DNA from: Aminicenans sp964648465
GTDB taxonomy: Bacteria; Acidobacteriota; Aminicenantia; Aminicenantales; Aminicenantaceae
Direction: 5' to 3'
Assembly: GCA_964648465.1 (NCBI GenBank)
Contig: CAZYMU010000005.1
Location: forward strand, 37,697-101,696
DNA length: 64,000 nt
How positions within the stretch are numbered: position 1 is the stretch's first letter; every line of letters begins with the position of its first letter. This document shows positions 27,532 through 36,619 of this stretch, piece by piece. The position numbers and the translations under genes were made by a program. Below the pieces are notes generated by a model, which saw nothing but the letters and a program-made list of their open reading frames with translations, was not told the origin of the DNA and made no database searches.

Positions 27532-28779
27532 TTATTTTACAATAATACGGTGGTAATTCTTTTTGCCGGTACGAAGAAAGATCCCGTTTGGAGTTAAATC
27601 ATCTTCATTCAAAACCTGTTCGATACTCTCAACTCTTTCGTTATTAATGTACATTCCGCCCTGATTGATGAGTCTCTTTGCTTCACCTCTGGAAGCTGTC
27701 AATCCTACTTCCATAAAAATTTCTACTAGGCTGATGCCAGATGACAGGCGGTCATGGGAAATAACAGAAGAAGGCATAGCACTTAGAGTCTGATCCAGGT
27801 CTCCGGATTCCTTTCCAAAAGCAGCCGAAGCAGCTGCTTGTGCTTCCCGGGCTGCATTCTCACCGTGCGTGATGCCGGTAGCTTCTAAAGCTAGTATTTG
27901 TTTTGCCTGGCGGATTTCGCTTCCTTTTAGGGCTCCTAAACGTCCTATCTCTTTCATCGGAAGAAATGTGAAAAGTTTAAGGAAAGGCACAACGTCTCTG
28001 TCATCACAGTTAATCCAGTACTGATAGAAGTCATAAGGATTGACAAGTTCTGGATCCAGCCAGAGAGCACCGGAAGCTGTTTTCCCCATTTTGTCATTCG
28101 AGGCTGTAGTCAGCAAAGGAAAAGTCATAGCTTCCACCTTAGCTCCTTCAACACGGCGGATAAGATCCACACCCGCCAAAATATTGCCCCACTGATCGTC
28201 GCCTCCCATCTGGAGAGTGCATCCGTATTTTCGGTATACGGTCAGATAGTCATATGCCTGGAGGAGCTGATAGTTGAACTCGATGAAAGAAAGACCGCGT
28301 TCCAGGCGCTGTTTATATGCTTCGGCAGACAGCATGCGGTTGACACTGAAATGTTTCCCTATGTCACGTAGGAACCCTACATAATTTAAAGGCAGGAGCC
28401 AATCGGCATTATCCACTGCTAAGGAACTTTCCCCATCAAAATGAAGGTAGTTGTTAAGTTGAGCATGAATAGCCCGGCCATTTGCACGAATGGCTTCTTC
28501 ATCTAGCATCTGCCGCATCTCGCTCTTACCACTGGGATCACCAACCATGGTTGTCCCCCCTCCAACGATAGCGATCGGTCTGTGACCTGCCCGCTGTAGA
28601 TGCATCATCGCCATAATCGGCACAAGGCTTCCTGCATGGAGGCTTGAGGCAGTACTGTCATAGCCGACATAAAAAGTGATACGACTTCCACCTAGCATTT
28701 TACGCACCACATCCTCATCGGATGTCTGTGCGATAAAACCCCGTTCTCTCAAACTGTCATATACGTTATCGCTCATCAA
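27532..28779 (-). CDS. tyrS: Tyrosyl-tRNA synthetase
   Basis: A 415-residue class I aminoacyl-tRNA synthetase. The HIGH-like motif appears as SLHAGSLVP after YVGYDSTAS, the Tyr/ATP pocket as QLLQAYDYLTVYRKYGCTLQ, and the KMSKS-like loop as SNDKMGKTASG. The C-terminal S4 RNA-binding domain is visible in LTASRGEAKRLINQGGMYIN. It charges tRNA-Tyr in the cytoplasm. The length is that of bacterial TyrS. No T-box-like leader is evident in the 229 bases between this gene and yggS. Confidence 0.97.
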   Translation of the reverse strand: MMSDNVYDSLRERGFIAQTSDEDVVRKMLGGSRITFYVGYDSTASSLHAGSLVPIMAMMHLQRAGHRPIAIVGGGTTMVGDPSGKSEMRQMLDEEAIRANGRAIHAQLNNYLHFDGESSLAVDNADWLLPLNYVGFLRDIGKHFSVNRMLSAEAYKQRLERGLSFIEFNYQLLQAYDYLTVYRKYGCTLQMGGDDQWGNILAGVDLIRRVEGAKVEAMTFPLLTTASNDKMGKTASGALWLDPELVNPYDFYQYWINCDDRDVVPFLKLFTFLPMKEIGRLGALKGSEIRQAKQILALEATGITHGENAAREAQAAASAAFGKESGDLDQTLSAMPSSVISHDRLSSGISLVEIFMEVGLTASRGEAKRLINQGGMYINNERVESIEQVLNEDDLTPNGIFLRTGKKNYHRIIVK

Positions 28780-29008
28780 ATATACTCCCTAACCGGCTGA
28801 AAACCATTCAAGTCTCGAGGCCACTTTTGCTTTTGGAATTTCCTTATTAAAATACATATTCATGTTTTTCCGTGAGTACTTACTTTCATCCTTTATTTTA
28901 TTACACTTTATTCATTATTGTTTATACCATAATAAAAAAACAAATAAATAACAATATTCTTGAAATTTGTTTAGCGATTGAATAATCTTTATATCGTGAG
29001 GAACAGAA

Positions 29009-29668
29009 ATGATAAAAGAAAACGTAAAAAAAATCCTGGATGAACTCCCCAGTAGTGTAGAGCTTGTCGCGGCTTCTAAGACAAGAACCCCAGAAGAAAT
29101 TCTTCAGGCTGTTCAGGCAGGAATTAAAATCATCGGGCAAAATTATGTGCAGGAAGCACAGAAAGCTTATTCTATAATCGGGCAGCAGGCAAAATGGCAT
29201 TTCATCGGCCATCTTCAGAGAAACAAAGTAAAAATTGCGGTTGAAATATTCGACATGATCGAAACAGTTGATTCCATCGCACTTGCTTCTGAAATAGACA
29301 AGCGGTGCCGGAGACTGGACAAAATCATGCCAATCCTGATTGAGATAAACAGCGGAAGAGAACAACAAAAGTACGGTATCTTCCCTGAAGACATGGAAGA
29401 CTTTACAAAAAAAATCTCAGGCTTAAAGAATATAAAAATCCAGGGTTTCATGACTATGGGCCCAATGTTTGGCAATCCTGAAGATGCAAGGTCCTACTTT
29501 GTTGAAACAAAAAAAATATTTGATAAAATAAGAGCTCTTGATATTCCTAGTGTCGAGATGAGATATTTATCCATGGGAATGACAAATTCCTATCGTGTTG
29601 CTATTGAAGAGGGAGCAAATCTTGTAAGGATCGGGAGTAAAATCTTTGGCCCCCGCAATTATCAATAA
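29009..29668 (+). CDS. yggS: YggS/PROSC family PLP homeostasis protein
   Basis: A 219-residue single-domain fold III PLP protein. VELVAASKTR places the PLP-binding Lys at residue 24; other family blocks are IIGQNYVQEAQKA, WHFIGHLQRNKVK, and LSMGMTNSYRVAIEEGANLV at the phosphate-binding end, then RIGSKIFG. It binds PLP without known catalysis and controls vitamin B6 and amino/keto acid pools. GAGGAA lies about 8 bases upstream of the ATG. The gene ends at a palindrome before the convergent acd gene. Confidence 0.93.
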   Translation: MIKENVKKILDELPSSVELVAASKTRTPEEILQAVQAGIKIIGQNYVQEAQKAYSIIGQQAKWHFIGHLQRNKVKIAVEIFDMIETVDSIALASEIDKRCRRLDKIMPILIEINSGREQQKYGIFPEDMEDFTKKISGLKNIKIQGFMTMGPMFGNPEDARSYFVETKKIFDKIRALDIPSVEMRYLSMGMTNSYRVAIEEGANLVRIGSKIFGPRNYQ

Positions 29669-29688
29669 AAAGGTACCAGGTACCTTTT
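29666..29688. repeat. GGTACC palindrome between convergent genes (possible bidirectional terminator)
   Basis: AAAAGGTACCAGGTACCTTTT-type near-perfect inverted repeat with flanking A and T runs, filling the 21 bases between the yggS and acd stops. The A-tract/T-tract flanks suit rho-independent termination in both directions. It belongs to the same repeat family as 18632-18690 and 37437-37459. Confidence 0.6.
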
Positions 29689-29689
29689 C

Positions 29690-32035
29690 TCATTTTAAGA
29701 AACGATTGATGTATTTTCTTAAAAACTTAACTGCATCGTCACAACGTCTGAAAGTGGGAACTCCTTTTTCTCCCAGTAGATCTCTCATAGGCTGATAAAT
29801 CGCACCAGAATCTATGTTTATAACGAAAGGCTTATCTGATTCGTTGAAAATACGTGCCAACCGCATAGGAGTACTTCCTTCGTTGAAAATATTTTCTCTA
29901 TGCAATTTTGAAGAAACAAGGGTTTCCATTGCCGAAGTCATTGGAACGGGGGATATCACGGCACAATCCACACTCTCATCTTCAAGAACAATTTGAACAC
30001 ACCGGCAAAACGATTCATCGTTCGCCATTGGTGTAAGGTCAAGAGGATTTTGGGCATCCTGAATCCTGTCAATTCCTGCCGGTTTCAATACTTCAGATAT
30101 TTTCTGAACGGTCCCAGGTGAAAACTCTGCTAATTTTAACTCATCATTACATTTCAGATTGTCAGACATAATAACACATTCAAAACCTGCATTGCTGACC
30201 AAGGCAACCCTGTTTCCACGGACTTTTTTAGCAGATAAAAAACAAAGATTTTTAATAAAATCTTCAAATTCGCATATTGTCTCGGCAATGATTACGCCCG
30301 CTTCCTCCAGAATCGAGCGGCTTGCATTATAATCCCCGGCCACAGAAGCTGTGTGGCTCGCTGTCGCAGCCCTGCCTTCTGGAGACCTGCCTGCTTTGTA
30401 TACAAAAACAGTTTTTCCTTTTTGCCTGGTTATCTCTCTCGCAGCTCGTGCAAAGGCAAGACCATCTCCAGAAACAAATCCCTCAACGTATACTGCAAAG
30501 ATCCTGGCCTCATCATCATCTTTTAAATAATTCAGGTAATCTGAAACTGTAAGGTCAATCTGATTTCCTATGGAAACTGCATAAAGAGGTTCAATCTGGG
30601 GGATTTTGCTCATCATTGAAATCATAAATGCTCCGCTCTGGCATATATAAACAAGATTAGATTTTTGCATATCTGTACGGGGAAGTTTATAGAGCTTGTA
30701 ATCAGGAATAAAAATAGTATTGTATTTTCCCGGCTTCGAGAATATACCCAGACAATTTCCGCCATTAATAACAGGGGTAAGTTTCTTGTCCATCCTTCCC
30801 TGCGAAAGAAGACCTTTTATATTATTTTCTAAAGACTGCGTTCCTTCTTTTTCTCCAATCCCTCCTGAAATAATTATAATAGAGCGGGCTTTTTCATATT
30901 TCACAATCTCTTTCACGAGCTGATAACTCTGCTCGGCTGAAACTGTCAGGACAAACATATCAACTTCCCTTGGAAGCTGCGAAACATCAGGAATACATAC
31001 ACATCCTTCTATTTCTTTAACACCTGGCTTTACAACAAATACATTCTCCCGTGGGAAGCCTTGTTTAAGAATATTATTTAAAATGATGTGCCCTGTATTC
31101 ATCTTTTCGGAAACACCAATAATCCCTATAGTTTGAGGTTTGAGAAGACATTTAACCTTTTCAACAGGCCGCTGCTTCACTTCCTGATGATTTCTTGAAA
31201 AACGGCACATGCCATCTAATGCAGTAAGTCTTTTATTACTGATAACAAAAGGGTTGACCTCTGCTTCTTCAATGACAAAATCACTGTTCTTCATGTATTC
31301 GGAATAATATCTTCCTAATTCAAGAAAGCGTGAATAAGTTTCTATGAGTTCTCCTTTAGAAATCAATGATTCCCGGCCGCGGAATTTATTGACCAGTTTA
31401 TTGTAAAAAGCAAGAGGTTCAAGAACCCGCAGAATTTCCTCTTTCTTAATCAGATGAGCTGAAGCTATTGATGAGGCTTTTCCCTCTTTCAATCTTTCGT
31501 TCAAGTATTCCACCTCAGCACCGCCAATACCCATAGTAACAATAGGTCCAAATTCCCTTGAAGACCTTAAACCAAGAAGGAGTTCCGAGCCAAAACCTAT
31601 CTTTTCATAATCCACAGCTTCGCATACTAAAAATCCCCTTATACTTTCATTGATCTCCTTTGTGGAAATTCCAAGCTCTCTCTCTGATAAGTTAAAATCG
31701 TGCGCCCAATCCCTGTATTTTTCCGGGAGACTTACCAGCATCTCCCTGATTGTTTCATTTACCGTTTTAACATCTTTTTTAACAAAGATTACACCTCCAA
31801 CATCAGATTTATGCGTAATAATAGGAGAAACTACCTTCAGGATAAGTTTGTCTGTTTGAAAACGTGACAAGTCTTGTTTTAAAACACCCGCTCCTTTTTT
31901 AATAAAAAGGAACACAGGTGTCTGGATGCCTGCCTCTTTAAGAATCCAATAGACTTCATGCTCTAGAAGAAATGAACGGTTGTCTTTTTCAGCATCATGA
32001 AAGACACTATCAATTTTATCAAAAGATATTTTCAT
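29690..32035 (-). CDS. ADP-forming acyl-CoA synthetase (acetate--CoA ligase type), fused alpha/beta subunits
   Basis: A 781-residue fusion. Residues 1 to about 240 are the ATP-grasp beta-type domain (LKVVSPIITHKSDVGGVIFV). Residues about 300-420 are the CoA-binding Rossmann domain (TIGIIGVSEKMNTGHIILNN). The rest are succinyl-CoA-ligase-like domains (NLVYICQSGAFMISMMSKIP). The phosphohistidine lies in AATASHTASVAGDYNAS. The order beta-then-alpha differs from the common alpha-beta fusion. The enzyme makes ATP from ADP while hydrolysing an acyl-CoA. Its gene follows iorA and iorB, so its likely substrates are aryl-acetyl-CoA esters from aromatic amino acids. 28 bases separate it from iorB. Confidence 0.9.
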   Translation of the reverse strand: MKISFDKIDSVFHDAEKDNRSFLLEHEVYWILKEAGIQTPVFLFIKKGAGVLKQDLSRFQTDKLILKVVSPIITHKSDVGGVIFVKKDVKTVNETIREMLVSLPEKYRDWAHDFNLSERELGISTKEINESIRGFLVCEAVDYEKIGFGSELLLGLRSSREFGPIVTMGIGGAEVEYLNERLKEGKASSIASAHLIKKEEILRVLEPLAFYNKLVNKFRGRESLISKGELIETYSRFLELGRYYSEYMKNSDFVIEEAEVNPFVISNKRLTALDGMCRFSRNHQEVKQRPVEKVKCLLKPQTIGIIGVSEKMNTGHIILNNILKQGFPRENVFVVKPGVKEIEGCVCIPDVSQLPREVDMFVLTVSAEQSYQLVKEIVKYEKARSIIIISGGIGEKEGTQSLENNIKGLLSQGRMDKKLTPVINGGNCLGIFSKPGKYNTIFIPDYKLYKLPRTDMQKSNLVYICQSGAFMISMMSKIPQIEPLYAVSIGNQIDLTVSDYLNYLKDDDEARIFAVYVEGFVSGDGLAFARAAREITRQKGKTVFVYKAGRSPEGRAATASHTASVAGDYNASRSILEEAGVIIAETICEFEDFIKNLCFLSAKKVRGNRVALVSNAGFECVIMSDNLKCNDELKLAEFSPGTVQKISEVLKPAGIDRIQDAQNPLDLTPMANDESFCRCVQIVLEDESVDCAVISPVPMTSAMETLVSSKLHRENIFNEGSTPMRLARIFNESDKPFVINIDSGAIYQPMRDLLGEKGVPTFRRCDDAVKFLRKYINRFLK

Positions 32036-32063
32036 CGGATATTAACCTCATCGTTAGGTTTAT

Positions 32064-32636
32064 TTAAGATGTAGCATTGTATCCGAGCCGGAATGCTTTT
32101 ACATTAATATCCGCAAGACTTTCACTTCGAGACATAAAAAGAATTCTTATGAATTCTTCCAGAGTTTCCTTTTTCAAAATCAAGTGTTTGGAAGCAGCTC
32201 CCAGGATTACCATGTTTTGAGCTTTTCTGGAACCGGCTTCCCTTGCTAATTTTTCGGAGTCAATAATAACAGAATTTTCAACAGCCCTAATCCCGTCCAA
32301 AACTTTATCCAAATTAGGATAATTTCCAATATTCATGTACGGGTTACTGCTCGTTACAATTATTCCATCCGGGCTGAGGTAGTCAATATACCGAAGACTC
32401 TCAAGAGGCTCCACGCTTAATATCATGTCTGCCTTCCCTCTTGGAACAAGGTCACTGAATATTGGCTTATCAGATAACCTTAGATGAGATTGAACCGCTC
32501 CGCCTCTCTGGGCCATTCCGTGAATCTCTGCCTGCTTAAACTCCATGCCTTCTTTCAAAGCTGCATTATCTATCACAAATGCAATCGACAGAATTCCCTG
32601 TCCTCCTACGCCAGATAAAATAATATCTTGTTTCAT
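32064..32636 (-). CDS. iorB: Indolepyruvate ferredoxin oxidoreductase, beta subunit
   Basis: A 190-residue gamma-domain-type subunit: IILSGVGGQGILSIAFVIDN at the start, EIHGMAQRGGAVQSHLRL in the middle and a C-terminal helical part. With IorA it oxidatively decarboxylates indolepyruvate and other aryl-2-oxoacids to aryl-acetyl-CoA with ferredoxin as electron acceptor. It starts one base after the iorA stop, so the two subunits are co-translated. Confidence 0.93.
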   Translation of the reverse strand: MKQDIILSGVGGQGILSIAFVIDNAALKEGMEFKQAEIHGMAQRGGAVQSHLRLSDKPIFSDLVPRGKADMILSVEPLESLRYIDYLSPDGIIVTSSNPYMNIGNYPNLDKVLDGIRAVENSVIIDSEKLAREAGSRKAQNMVILGAASKHLILKKETLEEFIRILFMSRSESLADINVKAFRLGYNATS

Positions 32637-32637
32637 C

Positions 32638-34242
32638 TCACTTTGCTCCTCTTTTCTTTCTCTTTAGAACTTCCTCAACACATTCCCTTTGAGCTATGAT
32701 TACCGAAAGGCCTTTATGATTAATTTCTGTCTTAATAATCTTAATGTTTTTCTCTAAATTTTTTGGAAGAGGCACAATGACCTGGATATGATCTTTTCTG
32801 ACACCCAATCCCTCTACTATTCGTATCAATCCCTCACCTGGAGCGAATGTCGGCTGACCTCCTGTCATGGCTACAACATTATTATCCAGTATGATCAAAG
32901 TCATGTTTGTATCAGTTGCTACTGCATCAAGAAGAGGTGTCATACCAGAATGAGAAAATGTCGAATCCCCTATAACAGCTACAGATGGGAACACTCCAGC
33001 TTCTGCTCCCCCTTTGGCCATACCTATACTCGCACCCATACAGACACAGGTATCAACCGCATTATATGGAGGCAAAGCCCCAAGAGTATAACAGCCGATA
33101 TCGCTGAAAACAACAGCACCAGAAAAAGGTTTCAGAACTTTATTTAGAGCATTCAAAGTATCTCCATGTGGACATCCCGGACAGAGTTGGGGAGGCCTGG
33201 CAGGCATTGTAAAATCTTGCATTACCTGAGTTGTGTTGGGAATCATTTCCAGTGCCTTGCGAACATTATCAGAAGACAGTTCTCCTGTCATGGGAAGACG
33301 TCCGTTTAATCTTCCATTAACTGTTTTTCCGCTTATTCCAAAAAGGCCCCTCAGACTTTTCTCAATAAAAGGATACCCTTCTTCAACAACCAGAATGCTA
33401 TCCACCTGCTGGACAAGCCTGGATATCAATTCTTCAGGTAGAGGGTAAGTGCAAATCTTCAAAAGAGATGGTTTTTGGGGGAAGTCTTTCAAATTTTCCC
33501 ATACATAATTATAAGCGATTCCGGAAGCAATTATGCCAAATGAACTGTTTTTTTCATTCAGGTAAAGCTTGTTAAAATCAGACTTATTTGAAAATGTGAT
33601 AACTTCAGACTGCCTTCTCATGAGAATCTCAAACCGTTTGCGGGCATTTGCAGGAAGAAGAGTCCAGTCTTTTCCTTCCCCGTATTTTATCTCATTTTCA
33701 TTCTGAGGCGGCCTAGTTTGTACTTTCGAACGGCTGTGAGAAAGCCTTGTGACAACCCGGATCAAAACAGGGATGTTAAATTTCTCAGAAACATCAAAAG
33801 CAGCCCGAGTTATATCATAAGCTTCCTGTTGCCCTGAAGGTTCCAAACAAATTATATTCGCAAAATTAGCATAATAACGGCTGTCCTGTTCATTCTGAGA
33901 ACTGTGCATACCAGGGTCGTCAGCAACTACAACTACGAGACCGCCGTTTATCTTAGTAAGCGCCGAATTCATAAAAGGGTCAGCAGCAACATTCAATCCT
34001 ACATGCTTCATAGACACCATCGTTCTTTTCCCCGAATAGGACACTCCAAGAGCCTCTTCATAGGCTACCTTTTCGTTGACACACCAACTTGCATTAAATT
34101 TCGCTTCTTTCTTAGAAGCTCTAATCAAATACTCCATTACTTCTGTAGCCGGTGTGCCTGGATATGAAAATCCCGAAGTGAGACCGGCATGAATGGCTCC
34201 CAAGGCTACAGCTTCATCTCCAAGTAAAATTTCTGTCTTCAT
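32638..34242 (-). CDS. iorA: Indolepyruvate ferredoxin oxidoreductase, alpha subunit (no ferredoxin tail)
   Basis: A 534-residue subunit. The pyrimidine-binding half begins LLGDEAVALGAIHAGLTSGF and YPGTPATEVMEY. Then PQLCPGCPHGDTLNALNKVL opens the TPP domain, with VIGDSTFSHSGMTPLLDAVA and ILDNNVVAMTGGQPT as the GDS...DN thiamine-diphosphate motif. Characterised IorA proteins carry a C-terminal ferredoxin-like domain with two CxxCxxC clusters; here the chain ends soon after SVIIAQRECVEEVLKRKKRG, with no cluster motif. There is no sign of a frameshift, since iorB starts at once. Electrons must therefore pass to a separate ferredoxin, or the protein belongs to a short subfamily. Confidence 0.9.
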   Translation of the reverse strand: MKTEILLGDEAVALGAIHAGLTSGFSYPGTPATEVMEYLIRASKKEAKFNASWCVNEKVAYEEALGVSYSGKRTMVSMKHVGLNVAADPFMNSALTKINGGLVVVVADDPGMHSSQNEQDSRYYANFANIICLEPSGQQEAYDITRAAFDVSEKFNIPVLIRVVTRLSHSRSKVQTRPPQNENEIKYGEGKDWTLLPANARKRFEILMRRQSEVITFSNKSDFNKLYLNEKNSSFGIIASGIAYNYVWENLKDFPQKPSLLKICTYPLPEELISRLVQQVDSILVVEEGYPFIEKSLRGLFGISGKTVNGRLNGRLPMTGELSSDNVRKALEMIPNTTQVMQDFTMPARPPQLCPGCPHGDTLNALNKVLKPFSGAVVFSDIGCYTLGALPPYNAVDTCVCMGASIGMAKGGAEAGVFPSVAVIGDSTFSHSGMTPLLDAVATDTNMTLIILDNNVVAMTGGQPTFAPGEGLIRIVEGLGVRKDHIQVIVPLPKNLEKNIKIIKTEINHKGLSVIIAQRECVEEVLKRKKRGAK

Positions 34243-34303
34243 ATGACAAACCTTTTTTTAAATTTTCCCTGCTTTGTTTTCTTTACTGTTTTACTCTTAC
34301 TTT

Positions 34304-35557
34304 TTACTCACTAGTCGAATCAGAAAATTTTGCCATCAAATCAGGCACAGCATCTTTATGAACCATGATAGTCAGCATCTTGAGTTTCACATAATCGTCT
34401 CTGAAAAAATAATAGCCTTTAAACTGACCTCTTTGAGCGCTAGAACCGGAATCCTTGATAAGAAACCAGGTGTGATCCTTCGCTTCTTTAATTCCAACAG
34501 CATGGATGGCGTGGTCATCGGTAGAGGTTCTGTTAGTAAATCTGAATTCCCGGCTGTCCTGATCGATAAGTTTTTGAAGAATGTCAAAACTCGGGATAAT
34601 AGCAATATCGTCGCCACCGCTTTTCCCCGGCTCGGACGTGTCTCCTCCAAAGGCAACCGTGTAACCATTGTTTAAAGCCTTCACAATGGCATTATAGAAA
34701 TCATCTAGAGGAACATTGTAATACTCTTTGCAATGCCACCAGTTATCAGGGACCTTGAACTCCCCTCTTGTATAAAATGGAAGCGATTTAAAGCTCATGA
34801 TTTCAACATAGTCATCCAGAGGAAGCTCAAGGACATTATCCAGGTATTCTTTTGGTGTCATTGCCTGACCGTCCACCTCTATTTTTTCGGGGGGTCTCCC
34901 TAAGTACTTATCCAGAATACTCTTAACATAAGATAGCGCTTTTTCTTCATCCCAGTATTGGTTTTCCTTACAGAAAGCCAGGTACTTTTGTATTTCACGA
35001 GCAAGCTTGCTGTGGTTGTGTTCGGTCTGTTCGGGAAGAAGGCCAGTGTAATCTGATGCACGTACAGCCCCGTACTTTCTCATCATTCTTGTCACTGCAT
35101 TGTGTTCAGAACCCTGGCTTACTGATGAATTGCCTTTTTCTTTGATATACCGCCTCGCTTTCTCGACATATTCCCAGTAGACTGTATAGATTTCAGATAG
35201 CTTTATCTCTCCTTTTCCCAAGCGCTTTAATTCCGACTCCAGAAAAGAAGTCGTGCAAAAACACCAGCAGGTTCCTGTCATATACTGCCGAATTGGCGGA
35301 TTGTGGAAATACTGGGTAAACTCTTCCAGAGAAGAGGGTTTTTCAATTCCTGATAAATCAGTTGTAAAATATTTTCTTTCTTTCCCTCTGAATTCCCTCG
35401 TTTTGTAAACAGCGGGATCCTTTTGCTGAATTTCCTCCCCGCCTATTTGAATTGCCTGTTTTTCTATAACTTTTTCTTCAGGAACGCAGGAAGTGAATAT
35501 CAAATTTAAAGAAAGAAAAACAAGAAAACATAAAAGAACTGTAAAAACTTTTTTCAT
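34304..35557 (-). CDS. Papain-like (C1B/bleomycin-hydrolase-like) peptidase lipoprotein
   Basis: A 417-residue protein with a lipoprotein signal (VFLSLNLIFTSC, Cys24). The peptidase core shows IRQYMTGTCWCFCTTSFLES, with Gln91 and Cys97 matching the oxyanion Gln and catalytic Cys of bleomycin-hydrolase-like enzymes. TSTDDHAIHAVGIKEA supplies the catalytic His. The third triad position reads WFLIKDSGSS, where the usual Asn is Asp. A middle insertion (about residues 150-260) is helical. It should be an outer-membrane- or periplasm-facing cysteine peptidase. It is 61 bases upstream of iorA on the same strand, and peptide hydrolysis would feed that pathway. Confidence 0.8.
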   Translation of the reverse strand: MKKVFTVLLCFLVFLSLNLIFTSCVPEEKVIEKQAIQIGGEEIQQKDPAVYKTREFRGKERKYFTTDLSGIEKPSSLEEFTQYFHNPPIRQYMTGTCWCFCTTSFLESELKRLGKGEIKLSEIYTVYWEYVEKARRYIKEKGNSSVSQGSEHNAVTRMMRKYGAVRASDYTGLLPEQTEHNHSKLAREIQKYLAFCKENQYWDEEKALSYVKSILDKYLGRPPEKIEVDGQAMTPKEYLDNVLELPLDDYVEIMSFKSLPFYTRGEFKVPDNWWHCKEYYNVPLDDFYNAIVKALNNGYTVAFGGDTSEPGKSGGDDIAIIPSFDILQKLIDQDSREFRFTNRTSTDDHAIHAVGIKEAKDHTWFLIKDSGSSAQRGQFKGYYFFRDDYVKLKMLTIMVHKDAVPDLMAKFSDSTSE

Positions 35558-35711
35558 TATAACCTCCTAAGATATATTAATTTGAATTATCCAAGTTAAC
35601 TTGAATTATGCATAAAAACGGCCCATCTAGTTTCTCGTTTTTTAAGTACAAAAACCCACAAGATATTATATATAATAGAAAAACAAAAAGTTCAAACTTT
35701 TATCTTAACTT

Positions 35712-35740
35712 TTGAATTTCTTGTCCTATTATTGTATCCT
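35712..35740 (+). promoter_or_regulatory. Candidate promoter for the LEA-like gene
   Basis: TTGAAT at 35712-35717 and TATCCT at 35735-35740 with a 17-base spacer, about 31 bases ahead of the ATG at 35772. The region between the divergent genes is AT-rich, so confidence is limited. Confidence 0.3.
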
Positions 35741-35771
35741 TAAGGCTCTGAAAGCAGGGTAAAGGACAATA

Positions 35772-36614
35772 ATGAAAAGAAAACCATATTTGTTTTTAGT
35801 TATTTTCTTACTTTTAACGAGTTTTTCGCTTTCCCTAGGTCTAAAGGATATTAAAATATCCCTGGAAGAAAAACAAATCCAGGCCCTCAGCCCTTCTGGA
35901 GTTACACTTGTTTTTTATATCAATATACAAAATTCATCTTCAAAACCATATCTTCTCTCAAGATACCATTACCGTTTTGTGGTTAATCAAAAAGAATATC
36001 TTCGACTACAAACCTCGCCGGAAGAAGGCATTGAGATCAACGCACCAGGAAAAACTCTCATTGCTCTGCCAGTAAAAATAAACTATGAACTCTTATTCCA
36101 GAATGAAGACGAACTCATGCAAGAAGATAAAGCATTATGCTATTTAATGGGAGAGCTTAGATTTTCAGACGGGCGGAAGGATAAAGGAGGTGTTCCCTTC
36201 GCTTTTTCAGGAGAGTTCCCAATCCTTAAGGAACCTGATATTGAATTCGTTGCCTTGAAGTCAAATGACCTGACTATCGGAGGAGCAGATCTAAATTTTG
36301 AGGTGAAATTTACGAATAGAAATGGGTTTGAAATGCTTCTCGACAGAATAAGTTACACACTAAAATTCGGGGGGCACCCGATAAATGAAGGAACCATTCC
36401 CGGAGATAAAACCATTGAAAGCCATGGAGAAAAAATCTTTTCCATTTTGCTGCTTCTTAACTTTTTCGAAGTAGGAAAAGACGTCTATTCTGTTTTGCAA
36501 CAGCCATCCACTTTCTGTAATTTTTCCGGAGAAATCGAAGTAAGAACCATATGGGGAAAAATCAAAATCCCTTTTGTTAAAAGCGGAACCATCCCCATTA
36601 CCAATGGGGTCTGA
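35772..36614 (+). CDS. Secreted LEA14/WHy-like domain protein
   Basis: A 280-residue protein with a signal peptide (PYLFLVIFLLLTSFSLSLG). LKDIKISLEEKQIQALSPSG, then VTLVFYINIQNSSSKPYLLS, form a WHy/LEA-type-2 beta-sandwich; a second copy probably starts near DIEFVALKSNDLTIGGADLN. Two such domains in tandem would fit the length. The role of exported LEA14-like proteins is unknown; they are probably periplasmic. AAAGGA lies 6 bases before the ATG. The stop codon is inside a palindrome and the next gene starts 6 bases later. Confidence 0.75.
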   Translation: MKRKPYLFLVIFLLLTSFSLSLGLKDIKISLEEKQIQALSPSGVTLVFYINIQNSSSKPYLLSRYHYRFVVNQKEYLRLQTSPEEGIEINAPGKTLIALPVKINYELLFQNEDELMQEDKALCYLMGELRFSDGRKDKGGVPFAFSGEFPILKEPDIEFVALKSNDLTIGGADLNFEVKFTNRNGFEMLLDRISYTLKFGGHPINEGTIPGDKTIESHGEKIFSILLLLNFFEVGKDVYSVLQQPSTFCNFSGEIEVRTIWGKIKIPFVKSGTIPITNGV

Positions 36615-36618
36615 CCCC
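36593..36618 (+). repeat. Two overlapping hairpins across a stop/start junction
   Basis: CCCCATTACCAATGGGG (36593-36609) and GGGGTCTGACCCC (36606-36618) share the same GGGG, so only one can form at a time. The TGA stop of the LEA-like gene lies in the second hairpin, whose end abuts the start codon of the next gene. A related GGGGTCAGACC element is at 17770-17780. Confidence 0.6.
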
Positions 36619-36619
36619 C

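Noticed and set aside
28780..29008. T-box leader for tyrS
   Set aside because: No GGTGGNACCGCG-like T-box sequence or terminator fold was found in the tyrS leader.
29009..29475. Minus-strand frames overlapping yggS
   Set aside because: YggS on the plus strand has full family motifs including the PLP Lys; the others show none.
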